From Batillaria attramentaria (lineage: Eukaryota; Mollusca; Gastropoda; Batillariidae): 64,000 nt of DNA. The stretch lies in the NCBI GenBank assembly GCA_018292915.2, contig JACVVK020000032.1:1139501-1203500 (forward strand), written 5' to 3'. The notes under the pieces were generated by a model. It worked only from the letters and a program-made list of their open reading frames with translations. It did not search any database and had not been told where the DNA came from. The position numbers and the translations under genes were made by a program. Positions within the stretch are counted from its first letter, which is position 1, and the number at the start of each line of letters is the position of its first letter. This document shows, piece by piece, positions 37,024-51,214 of this stretch.

Positions 37024-40000
37024 GAACGAACGAACTGAACGAATGCAAGAACGAAACTTAATTTTACAAGGATAAAAGATTAGGTGCGCAGACCTTTTTT
37101 CGATCTTGTCCTTGTTAAACTATGATTACTAAGAGAGAGAGAGAGAGGGAGAGAGAGGGAGAGAGCTCATTCAGAGCAAAGGTGACAAGCAGTCATCAGT
37201 AAAAGCGACCGTTGCCACAACAGTTTGTATAGCTGCTTCCAAATTTGCCACGTTCTTGTGAGGACTTTAGAGTGCATTCAAATATTTTTTTGCAGTTTAT
37301 TTTAAGCAGAGACATAGACAGGATATCTCTGTTTTAAGGAAACAATGTGTTCAGGTGCTTTAAATACTTTTTTCACACTTGAAAGACCATCCGACCTGCA
37401 ACACTCTACAAAGTGTTAAGATGAAATGAGAGCGAGAAGAATATTTTAAGACTCAGTGACACAAAGAAGTACGAAAAGGGTCATTTTTCTCATGAAAAAA
37501 ATGATGTTTCCAGTTTCTCTAGGGGTCCTGTAGGGCTCAAATTCAGTACATGCTGATCTGGGTGATAACATGCTTTCTCTGTGATTTGGAACATACATTA
37601 ATATGACATGCACTAGCATGGCATTTCAAAATGACATGCACTAGCATGGCATTTCAAAAGATACCGGTGATATAGATACGTGTGTATCTTCAGTTACATC
37701 ATTTTTCATTCCAGGACAAGCACTAAGTTGGTGATGCAAAATGTTTGGGGGGAAAAAAAAACCCCATCTACACCATCCAATCAGTACAGTCAACATGCCA
37801 CAAAGTTTGTATCAATTATTTAACAGTTAAACAGGACAAGCTAGAGGTGTCCAACAGCTGAATGTAAAATGTAGGAACCAGCTACAGTGTGCACACACAG
37901 GAATGCTAAAAGACTTTGTGGTTCACATGTTAGTCAGAGCAGGGAAACATGGCTACGAAAATCGTCCATGCAAAAAAAAAAAAAAAAGTTTACCAAATAC
38001 CAAGGCATCAAAATTCTAACAGACACAGAGAAACAGCAAAGGATTCAAGCAACAGATCTGAAAAGGTGACATACATGAATCATTTTTTAGAGTCTAAAAA
38101 GGAGTATGCCCCAAACCAGGGTAGCTGTTGGATAAAAGTGTTTCACTGTTGTTCTCTGTTCTGTAAAATTGAAACAGACTGAAAATGTGGCACACAGACT
38201 GATTCATGTGCTTACAGATCAGCGCATGAAGTATTGCATGCTGGAGTAAATATAACATGCAATACTGTATGCATTTTCAGAATACTCATGGGCCAATACC
38301 ATGGCATACCACCAACTTCATGCTCAATGGTGTCTACTTTCAGCTGTACGCACTCTGGTATCATATACAAAATCATAACGCACATGTTCATGTCTACAGA
38401 GGATGCACGCATGTGTATCTACAGGGGGAAGAGACCTATGTTGTCACCCCCCCCCCCCTCCTTGTTGCAAACAAAAACAACTGACACCAAAGCGAATTCT
38501 TACAGCAGGCTTGTGAGCTTTACACATGCAGCGAAAAAATGTACGGCGTCTCCACCTGTGCTAGTGGGTTGCAAGTAAACGGGTGAAACAATGCCACCGT
38601 GACAACAACAGAAAATGAATACACACCTGTAGCAGGCCACGCCATTCCTTCCACATTTCCTTTAAAGCAACGCAGCAAAGACAGTGAGGAAAACACGGTA
38701 AGTGTACGTAAACCAAAACTCTGGACACAAATCAGTTCTCACTGCCACACAAAATTGCATGAACAACTCAAGCTGGAAGGTTTTTCAGTGATGACTGAAC
38801 GTAAACGCCAATAAAACTGAAAGAGAATGTCCAGATAAAAAAAAAGTAAAACCTGTACACTGCATCAGCACTGAGCTGATTTGATTTCACAAGTATTCCA
38901 CAGGGGCTAACATGAAAACCTGGCTCCTTTATTCCAGTGACGTCTATGCTTTCTTGGGCACATTTTCACATTTCCAGGACAAATAACAGACATACTGAAC
39001 TGTATGAGTTGGAAGAGGTAGGTTATTCCTTTTTTCCTGCTAGCAACGACCCGTAGCATGTGTAAAGAGTGAGACAGACAGGCGAATAACGCATGGAGAC
39101 AGAGACTGAGTGAAGGCAAGACAGACCCATGTAGTAGTCAGAAGTGAAGATGGACCAGATTCAATATTACTCAAAGAACAAGTCACAAAAGATGCTGTCA
39201 CAAACACAAAAGAGAAAGAAATTTTGAAAATATTTAAGAGGAAGAAGAAGAAGAGTGAAAACAAATGACAAAAATATACTTTAGATGAGGAATTTTCTAA
39301 GAGGGCTGTTGAGTGGGTCGGTGGGTGTTTGAAGGTTTAACATCCTTTCCACCACATATGGGTAATACCGTTTCAAATACACGGCTAGGACAAAAAGGCC
39401 AGCACAAATACGTTGCCCCAGCCGAGATTCAAACTCATGAGCCCAGCACTGAAAGTCCAAGGCACTACCATTCGACTCTCCCAGCATACACACAGCACAT
39501 CATCAATGGCCACCACCACAAACACTATGCTGAACTGTATAACCAGCATGAATTCTGCAGCACTGAGAAAGCAGGTCTAGCAAGACAACCAGCATCACAG
39601 AAAACATAAGAAGACGACAGTATGGTGACAAACAACTACAGAGCACCAAAGCTTCCCCAAAAGCTTGTCTGCAATGGTCTCAATGATACAGCAGTCACTG
39701 AAGAAACACAGAGCAGTTTACACTAACAGTCTTTGTAAACCATTACTACACAGAGGTAAAACAATCTGAACTGTAGCGGGATCCACCTGATTTTCTTTTT
39801 AATCACATGTTAGTCCCTTTCTTTAAGAAAAAGAGTTGCCAGGATAAGGGATCCATCTGATACGCGCACACTTTTTTATGCAGGGACTTCAAAATAAACA
39901 AAATGCCTGATACATGAAACAAAGTTTAGAAAATATTAGTCAGATCAGTTGTAAGTGTTTGCTGAAACGCGTGTGGCAGAACACAAGAAGAAAGAAAGAA

Positions 40001-43000
40001 AGAAAAAAAAAAAAGGATAAAAAAGGGAGGAAGAAAGAAACAAAAGAACAACACACAAGCGTCAAGTTCTGACAAGTGTAGGTCACTTGGTACAGGTGTT
40101 TGGTGCAAGGGAGAGAACTCACCTCCTTGAGTTTGTGGATTTCCTGCTGAAGGTCCATGTACCTGCCAGGTAGTTCTGAAATATTGCCGCTGGGTGACCG
40201 CACTCCCGTTTCCACCTCGATCTTATACCTTCGTAGATCCTCCAGCTCCTTCCCCAGCTCGTCCAGCAGCTACAGATCACACAACACACAGCAGATCAAA
40301 CTTCTGCATCTATATGCATGTACATGTATTTGGGAGGAGTGCATGAAAGTGGAGGCAATTCAAACTTGTACTGTTGTCTATGCCTGACCACCTAGAGACT
40401 ACATAAAATACATCATGCAATGTATGGAATCTGCGGCTCCCTTCAACTGACGACACCAGTAAGAAGAGGCATGGTGCACGGTCCTTCAAAAATGCAGCGC
40501 CGAAATTGTGGAACCCTCTCCCTGAGACAGTGAAGGAGGCAGTCAGCATTACAGCATTCCGGAAGCGCCTGAAGACTCATCTCTTCAGTGCCTCTCATCT
40601 CTTCAGTAATCATCTGCAGCTTTTTTTCTTTTTTCTTCTCACTATCTTTTCTTTCAAAACCTCTCCCTAAGCACCGTAAGCACTCAGTTAGGGTGGAGCC
40701 GTGCGCTATATCAATCTCCATCATCATCATCATCAATGAAAAAGAAGATGAAAATGGTGTGCGTTTTGAGGTTTAACATCTTTTTCCCTTGTAAGGCTGA
40801 TTTCCAAGACAGTGATTTCACATCTTCTGTCCATCGCACAGCTGATTTCAAAGCCTGTACACATTCTGGCTTTGTCAGAGTGCGAAGGACGAAACTGGTA
40901 GTTTGCTGCCTCTGTAGCAAGCATGGTAGCAGAGAACGTGTCCCAAAAGTTTCAACCTTCATACGACCGCTATGTATGCATGCATAATGTGGACAGCTGC
41001 TGTTACCACTCTGCCTGTGACCCACCTGACCCATGGATCGCCGCTCTCGCTGATGCAGATCCTCCTGTTTATGGTACTCGGCCTTGAGACGTTCGTGGTC
41101 ATCGTACAGCATGTTGTACATTTCCTGTTTCTCCAGCATTCGCTCCTGCAGCTCGATCTTCTCCTGCAAGGAAGCGAAATTCTGTATAAAATGCTAGTCG
41201 TGCACATTTTGTTATGTAATAGAAAAACTCAATGCAAGAGGACAAGGCAAAGTCATTATGGTGTTTTGGTGAAACTGGATTTTGAGAAATTTTGATTTTG
41301 GGCTGTAGTCCTTGGGTGGACACCTGAGGGAAGAAGGAAGAGGGGCTGCCCAAAGACAACGTGGTGGAGAGATGGTGAGAATACACGTAGTGCTGGATGG
41401 AACGCACTGTGCACTTCTCAAGCACTATTGTAAAATTGAAGTTACGCCAAATTTCCACGATGGCACTTCACCCTGTAACCACCCCCCAATTTAGTGTGAC
41501 AAATATTATACAGACAAAATGTTTTTTTTTTATCCAGAGCTGTGTCCACACATTTATTGTCAAAACAAGATTCTGAGAAATAATTCCAACTGACATAATT
41601 AAGATTATTGACAAAACCCTACTAAAGGCATTAGATTATTCCCAATGCTATTAATCAGACAATACTCACAGCCCGTAATTTATTAATCTCATGCCGCAGC
41701 TTTGAGGCCTCTTCTTTCACCGTTTCATATTCACCCTCAATGCGGTGTAACCTGCCAGGAAAGAAATGCACAAAAATACTCGTTAAAAATAAAAGCAGAA
41801 CTAAAAGCACTGAAAGTCAGGTTACACAAGAAGATTAGACTGTTCAATCAACAACATTGTGGTTTAATCTTCAGGGCCCGTATGTAATAGTCGAGATTAG
41901 GGCTTTTAGCCCTGGGTTAGAGTCTAACCTCGAACTAAACTAGCTCTACGGTTAAATTTTCTGTTTTTTCTTTTTGTTGTTTTAAATCAAGAAGCATTCC
42001 AGCAAGGTGCCTAAGCCGTTACAGAAGGATTTTTTCTTCCTTCCTTCGCTTCCTTTTTTTAAATTTAATTTTGCTTCTGGGTTTCTTTTGTCCTAGTCTG
42101 GGTTAGGCCTGTAGCCGTGGGTTAAATTAATTTCAACTTTTACATACGGACCCAGTTATTTTAGATTCCCTTATTTGTCTAGCCAGTCAGTGTGTGCAAA
42201 TACCATTAAGATGATCTCACCTTGAGGCGACATAGTCCAGTTCCTCAGATTTTTCCCTGTCACGTCGAGCCTGCAACACAAAAGCAAATAATCTCTCTCA
42301 GCATCTTCAATCACCCACATCACTGATGACTGAATGTGCTGAATGTTATGGGTTTTTCAAAAAATGGTTTTCAGTCTACAGATGGCAGAGTTTCCCCCAT
42401 GCCAAAGTGATGCCCTGACCTTCACTTACTGATACGGTTTTCAAACCAAGGGGAGGCAAGGCAGTTTCCCTGTGAGAAATCTTACCCCCTGCAGGCCAGC
42501 TGCCTTGTTGCACAAATCTCTGTGAAGGGAAGTAATTTACTGACATTATTCTCTTGTGGCCACACAGACCATCTGGGCCCACAGACAAATAAATAATTAG
42601 TTCACTGTTGGCACATGGGTAAACTGAGATCAATGCTTCATTCTTCTTGTCATAAGTTTAATTTAATAAGAAATCTCAGGAAGTCTTTACCATGAGATCT
42701 TGTTGTTTTCGTCTTTCTTCTTTGACCCTCTCCTCTCCCCGCAATTCCATATCACGCAGCTGCTCCTCAAGGTAAATAACCCTATGGACCAAAAGTACAT
42801 GGAATATTAGTACAATGTGTACACGTGATTAAATTAGGAAATACTGCTGTGACAGATCAAGTGCAATGCACAGAACATCTCGAATCAGAGAAGAAAGTTG
42901 TATCATCGTTCACTGTTTCAGAATTCATACCCACTGGCAGCAAACTGTTGGAGCAGATTACAGAAAAATGGATCAATTGTGACAGATCAATTTCCATTTC

Positions 43001-43486
43001 TCGTTCTTGATGACTTGCATAGATGAAAAAATGCAAGTAACTGAACAAATCACTCCTGATTAAAAAAAAAAAAAAAAAAAATCTGACATTTCATGACCAA
43101 CAAAATCTTACATCTTGTCACAGTTACCTGGGTCAAAGAACAAATAATAAACAGCGATACAAATTGTGCAGCACACACTCCTTTTTAATGGTACATGTAT
43201 ACTCACTTTTGGACCAGGACTCCGTTTTCCTCTTTCAAACGGGTCTGTTTGTTGGTTGTCTCCACCTGGCTGTCTGTCAGACGCAGCAGTTGGCTCTCAA
43301 GGTACCTCACCTGTCGAATCACATGCAATCTGTATACAATATGCTGTACAATGAAACACAGCAGTCAGCTTTTGTGTACATATGACATGGGCACCTGAGA
43401 TGTTCCCATATGAATCCAAGCGATAAGATCTCCAGTAATGCTATAAAAGTGGACACCCACCCTTCGCTGCTGTTTCTTCTCTCACT

Positions 43487-43546
<60 letters not shown>

Positions 43547-46500
43547 CCATTTTTCACTTTACAAAACAAAAACAAAACAAAATCAACAAAACAAGCAAAG
43601 AAATAAACCGCAAAATGAGGTTATTTTCCGTACCCTGCCATTAAGGTCCTGAAAGTTGCCATCAATATCATCAAAGATTTCGTCAGAGCCAAAGCTGCTT
43701 CTGCGAGTGCTGTTGGGGGTTACGTCGCGTGAGCTTCGCTGCAGCTGACTAAAAAGCAGGAATTTAGAAATTCAATCAATAAAAATGTAATGGAAAAAAG
43801 AAAAGAAAACGAAAACTTCAGCATTAATTTATAGATCTGTATACTTGCAGTAAAGCAAAAAAACAAAAACAAACAAAAACAAAACAAAAAAACCTGATGC
43901 TTGTTCAAAATGATCAATACATGTATATAACTCTTTGTGACGGCAAAGAAAATCTACAGTTGGGCGTCTTAATCACAACACAACATAATGCACCTTCTAA
44001 TATAAAAGAACATAAGAGAGAATTAATAAAGCTTTTTAAAAAAATTTTTTGCCTCCACTAGTTAATTATTAGAGTCACACCATAAGATTACCAACCTTGC
44101 CAGAGCAGCGGTGGTAAGTAGTCTTCTATTTGGACTGAAATGCAAAAAATAAAGCCATCAGTAATTCACACAGCAACTCTCATAAAAAAAAGAGTAAATG
44201 GACTGATCACTCTGCACGAATATAATACAGCATCTAACATAATCTTTACAAAATGGGACCAAACTGTGCTCATTTTATTCTGACATTTCCTTTTGCAGGA
44301 CTTAGAAGAAAATCCTAAATGCACTTCAGTCTTCTTCTTTTTTTTTAATAGCACCGCAGTCTATTTTATTGTGCACTGATGACTGTCAAAATGAAGGCAT
44401 CCTGTACTAAAAACATGTATGTTGGTGCGGAAATACACAAGTCTATGTGAAACAGATTTGTATAAACATCTATATCTACTATATGTGAAACAGTTTCTGG
44501 CCGGATAAGGAAGGAAATTTAATAAATTGTTCACACGCATGCTAAAAATAATTATGACTGTAGCATGTCAGGAATACTGAACCCAACCCAAAGCTACTAC
44601 AGCTACAACTAAAAAGCACAAGAACTGTCGGCATACACAAATTTCTATGCAGAGGCAATTACGATGAAAGCACAATTCTACGTCTAAAACGGTTTACAAA
44701 CCACATACAGCTGACGTATACTGAAATATTACGTGTACATTGTATATGTGCCATAATAATCATGCAACTTAATAACAGACACATTAATTTAGCTGTGAAC
44801 AGCACATCTGTTGTTACTACACGTAGAGCATGAACAAAAGAACAGCTTGCAAACAACCGCATCTTGTAAATTCACCTCTGGATAGTATTTTCAACTTTTT
44901 CTTTATTTTCTACATTTTAAAACTTTTTTTTCAGACACACCCATGCTGAGCTCCTTGTGGCGTCAACAGCAGTAATTGAAAAACAGACTTATGGGCTTTA
45001 CAATTCATAAAACACACACATGCACACCACATACAGCACATACCAATACACCAAACTGCACAGATACATCATGTACCAATAACTGTATACTGAACAACAA
45101 AAGAAACACAAATTTCTCAGGATAACAGTCTGGAACCTTTGTGTCCCAGCGTGGAAGACCGTTAACAGTAAGCCTGGGGGTGGTGCATTTGACCACTTCA
45201 AACTTCACTGCGTGAAAATAGCCCACTCTGAGACTTTTCATGGTCAATTAAACAATGAAAATAAACTCTGCATTTCTCTTATTGCTCAGTACATGCAGAA
45301 CAGGTAGCAGATTAAAGTCAACGACAGGCAAATATGGGTGTCCACGTACAGGTACTATGTAGTGGAAACAAATTCCAGATCCAGAAAATAAACAAGCAGT
45401 AACCCAAAGTGGGCAACAGAAAGGGTGGTTGATACTCTGGTGTAGTTCAACAGACTTGTATGAAAGATGACTAAATGTTGGTGTTACTTAGGTGACTTAG
45501 AAAAAAAACAAAAACAAAAAAAACCCAATGGTACAAGATCATAGTTCTGCAACAATGGTTAACAACAGGTAGGGCTGATGTCAATCGAAACCACCTTTCC
45601 TCATACACATGCAAAGAGTCAGCTTAGGTCTGACAGAGAGTGAGAGCTGGTCCTTTTGTCCTGACTGAAGTAGTGCAGAACCCCGCACATGTGCTAAAGA
45701 CTAATTTACAGACAAAGAAGGATTTGATAAGGATCCATATTTCACAGTGTTCACCACAGCCAAAGCAGAGGAGCTACAAAGCAGAGAAGAGCATGCGACC
45801 ACTAGACCATCCGAGATGCATGATAATTGTGTACCAGGCTTTCTTATGATGTCTGGATAATAAATCCTTCTTGTCGCCTCGTTTCCTGGGAGTTACTGGC
45901 GTGCTGGAAATCATGACCAAGATGTGACAGATCTTACTCCATGGAGGTCGATAATAAATAGTTGTACCCTTGTACTCTCAGAAAGTTTCAACACTGCATT
46001 CGTGATATTGTCCAGGCAGAAACTGAGGAGATGCTACAATGATCAGGACACACTGAGTACGCAGTTCTTGTGATCAAAGGCAAAGAAACTAAGATGAAAT
46101 GTAAATGTTTCAAGAATATTTCAAATGCTGTATACACATGAGGATAACATAATGACGAGTGCATGGTAGAAAGAAGGCACTTTGCTTTTACTTCACATAC
46201 ACACATTCAGATGTTTCCATTCATATGTCCCAGACCATATGTCTTGTTTAGCTGAAGCTGCACACCTCAGACGAAAGTACTCCGATATTGATATTAATGT
46301 TCAAATAATAAAAAATATATTAAAAATTCACTTACAGGCCTTGGTCTGAGACATCGGCCTCGGATTCCACCTCGCCATAGTCTTCATAATTTTCCTCGTC
46401 TGTCACCTCTTGCCGACTGTGTAAAGCAAAAGTGAAGGGTTAGTTGCAAGCATTACTGAAGCAAAATCATTACATTAGTAGTATGCAAGGAGAATATAAT

Positions 46501-49500
46501 GCCAGCTGCTGGAGCTGAAGCCACACAAAATGTTCTATGCATTCAAAGCACTCAGGTTTGATGTACAAGAACAAGAACAAGAACCTTTATTTTACAATGG
46601 TAGAAGTTACAGGCATATTCATACCAATTTTAAAACTTGCCCTTGCTACACTACATGAGCTAATACTACTGTAAAATTAAAAAAAAAAAAAAAAAAAAAA
46701 TGTACCGGTATGTGAGACACTGAAGCAACAGATTGAAAGCAGAAGGTGTCCGGAAAGCGGACATTGGAGATCTTCACTGAATTCATAATCAGAAATTTCT
46801 AGCCTGCCCTGTGCATATTTTGTGCAAATTATTTACATCAGTGAAATCATAATTACATTGTATTATCTTCACTTCTCGAAAACTCCAAGTAAAATTGTAA
46901 AATTGAAATTTCATTTCACCTCCACTTCTTTCAGTGAAAATATAAGCTAATGACATATCAGCACACATATTTATCAGCAGGTCAGTTATTCACAGCAAGC
47001 AAAAACATCGCATACGCGGTGCACAGTAGGTATACTGATTTCTCCAAGTACACGTAATTGCAGCACATTCATCCACTGCACACTCACCTGTTTTCATTAA
47101 TTTCTGATGATCTGCCGCTCAGTGCGCTATCACCTTCATCCTCTGAGGCGGGTGGCTGGAGGCCGGAGCCGTTCAAATGCTGCGCTAGCACAGATTCGTT
47201 TCCGAAGGCACTGGTGTCAGCATTCAACCCTACAAGGTCCTCGGACGGGCTGTCGAAGTCGTACTCCACAAATGTCGACTGACTCAAGGGACTCACTTTA
47301 TCCTGCTGCAACAGACAGAACATTCCAATCACCAGGCTTGTTATAAACTAAAACAGGCACAGGGATTACAGCAGCCGGTGAAGGGTTGTGTACATGATGC
47401 ATGTGAATAAACCAGGTTGGGGAATGGCTGAGGGGAAAAAAGACTGAAACCTAGACTAATCGGGGTGCAAAGGCAACGCCCTTCTGGGGGACCCTGGGGG
47501 GGGGGGGGAATGCCCCCACCTAAGAAAACAAAATTTAGCACTGATTTTTAAAGGCATTCAGCAGCCCCTCTTGGCACCAAAAAGTAAACTGACATTCAAG
47601 CCTTCAAAAATGAAGCTAGACAGCCCCATATGGCATTTGTGTCCACGCATTCATGACTGTCTGCACTCTTTTTTCCCCCCTTTCCTTTGGCTGAAACTTA
47701 GTTTCTTGGGGGGGGGGGGGGGGCTGAAAGAATAGTAAATCTGGCTGAAAATTACCTAATGACTGAAAATTTCCCAGCCTGATAACTGAACTTCAGACAG
47801 AATACCCTGATTACCAGCGGATTAAAAACTAGCACAAGGAATAAGTACATGTATTGTCAGTAGCGAGGAAGGCAGGGGTAAGTGATGTGTATGTGTGTGA
47901 ACTAGCTGTGTGTACAGGTAAACCTCAAGTCAGTTTTTGCCGGCCACTCCGGTATACGTCCTAATCTGTGTGGATCCTGTGTATAGGCAAACCCATGGGT
48001 GACACCCCCAAAACCCAGGCCGGGGTGCTGGGGCACAGGTTCCGTAGGGGCCAAACTGCACCCAGCCAAACACGAATTTTAGCAATTATAAAAGCATTTA
48101 ATGGCCTCTCCTGGCACTCTAAAAGAAAAATACGGGTTGCTACTAATAGTATTATATGTTTCTTTTTTTTTTCCAAACAAACGGAATTTCCGGTCAGTCA
48201 TCCATGCAACCCCCGACCTTTTGGTATTGTATAGTACAGGTGTATGACTCTTGCTAACACATTACTCCGTCTGTTCTGGGGTGCTCAAGGTGCGGCAGGT
48301 CTAGAGGATGAAGCAGTGAAAACCTGCCGTGCTGCTCCTAAGTGCTACTTTAGATCCACACACAAAAACTGGAGGTTTACCTATACACAAGAAACTTCCA
48401 AATATCTTTCCAATTCCTACAACTGCGAACTCCTTTATTCAAAGCAGCGGCGGAGCATGGGGAACGCTTTGGGTAAATTTCAGAGTTGTTGCAAGTGAGG
48501 CCTACTGGAGGGAGAAGAAAAAGATCAATAAGGAAAGAAAGCCTCCCTAACGCTAAACAAACATCTTTGCGAACAAGGACTGGGAAATTGTAATCTGCAC
48601 TCCTAAGCACCACAGCAAGTACAATGGATAGGGGAATGACCTCCTTGGTCACCAGGGCAACCATCATTATCTGTGTGAGAAACTAGCGAAACCAGCGCTG
48701 GCAACAGGTCGGAGAACTGCCATACTATCCTAATTATCAGGTACAGATGCCAGTTTTTGCATCCACGAACTAGCAGTATATCCATCTGCACTTATACACA
48801 TAAGTAGTGCCTTGGCTCACAGTAATGATGTGTTTCCGCTGACAAAATATTAGACTGACATTACAAGTCGGTTAATTTGGTGGCAGATGTATGGTCAGTA
48901 AAGATTTCGTGCTTTTACCACTGACTAAAAAATACCCAACAACAACAAAACAACAGCAACATAAACCAACCAACCAACCAACCAAACAAAAACACACGCT
49001 TATCCAGCGACAGACAGCCAGCCAGCCACAAACACCGTGACACTAAGAGAGAGGGAGAGAGAGAGGTGACACTGTCCCCAGAGAGAGAGAGAGAGAGAGA
49101 GAGAGCACCTGTTCAGCTGTTGACATGTTGACATTATGACACAATGGCAGACGTTTCAAGAACTACGGCCCTTGGGAACCCAAACATACAATTTACACTC
49201 TAGCAAGTTCACAGCCGCCTTCAATTAAACACAAAACACACTCAGAAGCTCTCTTCCGTTGAAGCACTGTAGTAAGTCAAACATCCTTTGTCACTTCCTG
49301 ACACACGGGGTTTCGAAACTCCTTGACTGTAGTATGTGAAACTGTGTCACCGGTTTTTACACTGTCACTTGCAAAATACCAGCGAGAACATGGACGTTAA
49401 GCAGTCAGAGTCCAACCGAAGCACATTCTCAAGTACTAGAACACAGAGAGACACACGGCCCCCAGCAAGAACCGCCACTTAACCGTTCAAAGAAAAAGCA

Positions 49501-51169
49501 TGAGTGTGGCGCACTCGACAGAACAACTCGGAACTTTCTCAACCAGTTGTACCAGTGTAATGCATACTGTGTGAAAGTAGTACGCCTGGTGGGCGCACAA
49601 TACAATGACAGCGAGCTTGTTTTCCGGTGACAAGTGATCCACCGTAAGGAAGGAAAAACCTGCACGGCTGGCTGTCAGTTTGGCAGTCCACCAAGACACA
49701 CGGAAAAGGAAGCTGTGTCCCTGTTGGATAACATCTAAGTAATTAAGCGGTCCTCACAATAATCATACCGTGTAATGCGAGTTTTTTGTTTTTTTTCCCC
49801 CTGGATTCTTTCGCACAACATAACCTACTAAATGCGGTTAGTTACCGTTTCATGTGATCGCGTCCATAAGACATGCTACATTTAACTGCAGCAGTAAACC
49901 TATCCCTAAACCCCCTTCCTCCTCCTCCACACACACACACACACACACACTCACTGACACACACACCCAAGACCGCCACCAACAACCAACAAATGACACT
50001 ATTAATCTGTGAGCGGACGTTAATTGCACAGCAGAACTGGCCATGTTATTTTTGTCCTTGCGGAATATATATATGAATACCTCAGTGTTATCTGCTGTAT
50101 TACATAACCCGCTGTCCTTGCACTAAAAGCAGTAGATCCGGCGGCCTGTGGCACAGCTGTTATGCCCACCTAACTATGACTAACATGCATGCTATTTTCA
50201 GTGTTTGGAAATACCACAAATGCAGACACGTACACATGTTGGGTCTGTCCTTTCAAATGGTTTGGTGCGTGTGAAATCCATTTTCTTGCTTGGTACAATC
50301 TACATTTTACACAAGCCGATACATGCAGCATATGACTCAGTAACTGAATCAACTCACCTAAGTCAGTTTGACACCATACCCCCCCCCCCCCCCCCCCCCT
50401 GTTGCATGCTGTTCCAAAGCCAATGTTGCAGTTCATCCGTAATTAACAAGCTTGTCTTGCCAATGAGCACACACAAATGGCTGTCACACCTTTCTGGTTC
50501 TGGCCCAAGACAAATCTTTACTGTCTGTCTCAACATGCCATCTGTGTCAAAGTCTCAAAAGCCGTGTTTGACTTGACAGCTTTTCGTTTTGGGTGGCGGG
50601 CAGTTTGCTTTTGGGCGATTTCGAACTGCTCCCCTGGTAAAGCGCCCTGTAGGGCACGAGTCTATAGCAAAAGTACAGACTCTGATTTAGTTTTAGGGTT
50701 AGTCAAACGTGTTGAAGACAGCCCTACGGTTTAACCGCTAAACCCATTACAGGTAACTGGATTCATAATCGAATAGGAAGCTGATTGTGTATCACAAGCA
50801 AAATGAGTGCAGTGTTAGAACCTGTTCGTGTGAGCGATTGTGAGGAGTCACGTTCCCAATGCTGATGTTCGGAGAGGTTTTAAAAATCTTTGCCTGCTTT
50901 GCGTGCCGTGTATGAATTCTGACAAAACTGCCACTAAGTTGCCACAGAGAGAGAGAGAGAGAGAGAGAGAGGTTTTAAAAATCTTTGCCTGCTTTGCGTG
51001 CCGTGTATGAATTCTGACAAAACTGCCACTAAGTTGAGTTGCCACAGAGAGAGAGAGAGAGAGAGCGAGAGAGCCCGTACAGCTGTTAGTGTCTGTGATG
51101 TAAATAGGTCAGTTGCCGGTACAGATAAATTTCTCCTGCCTTTGAACTTTTAACGACCACTGCCTTCAC

Positions 51170-51214
<45 letters not shown>

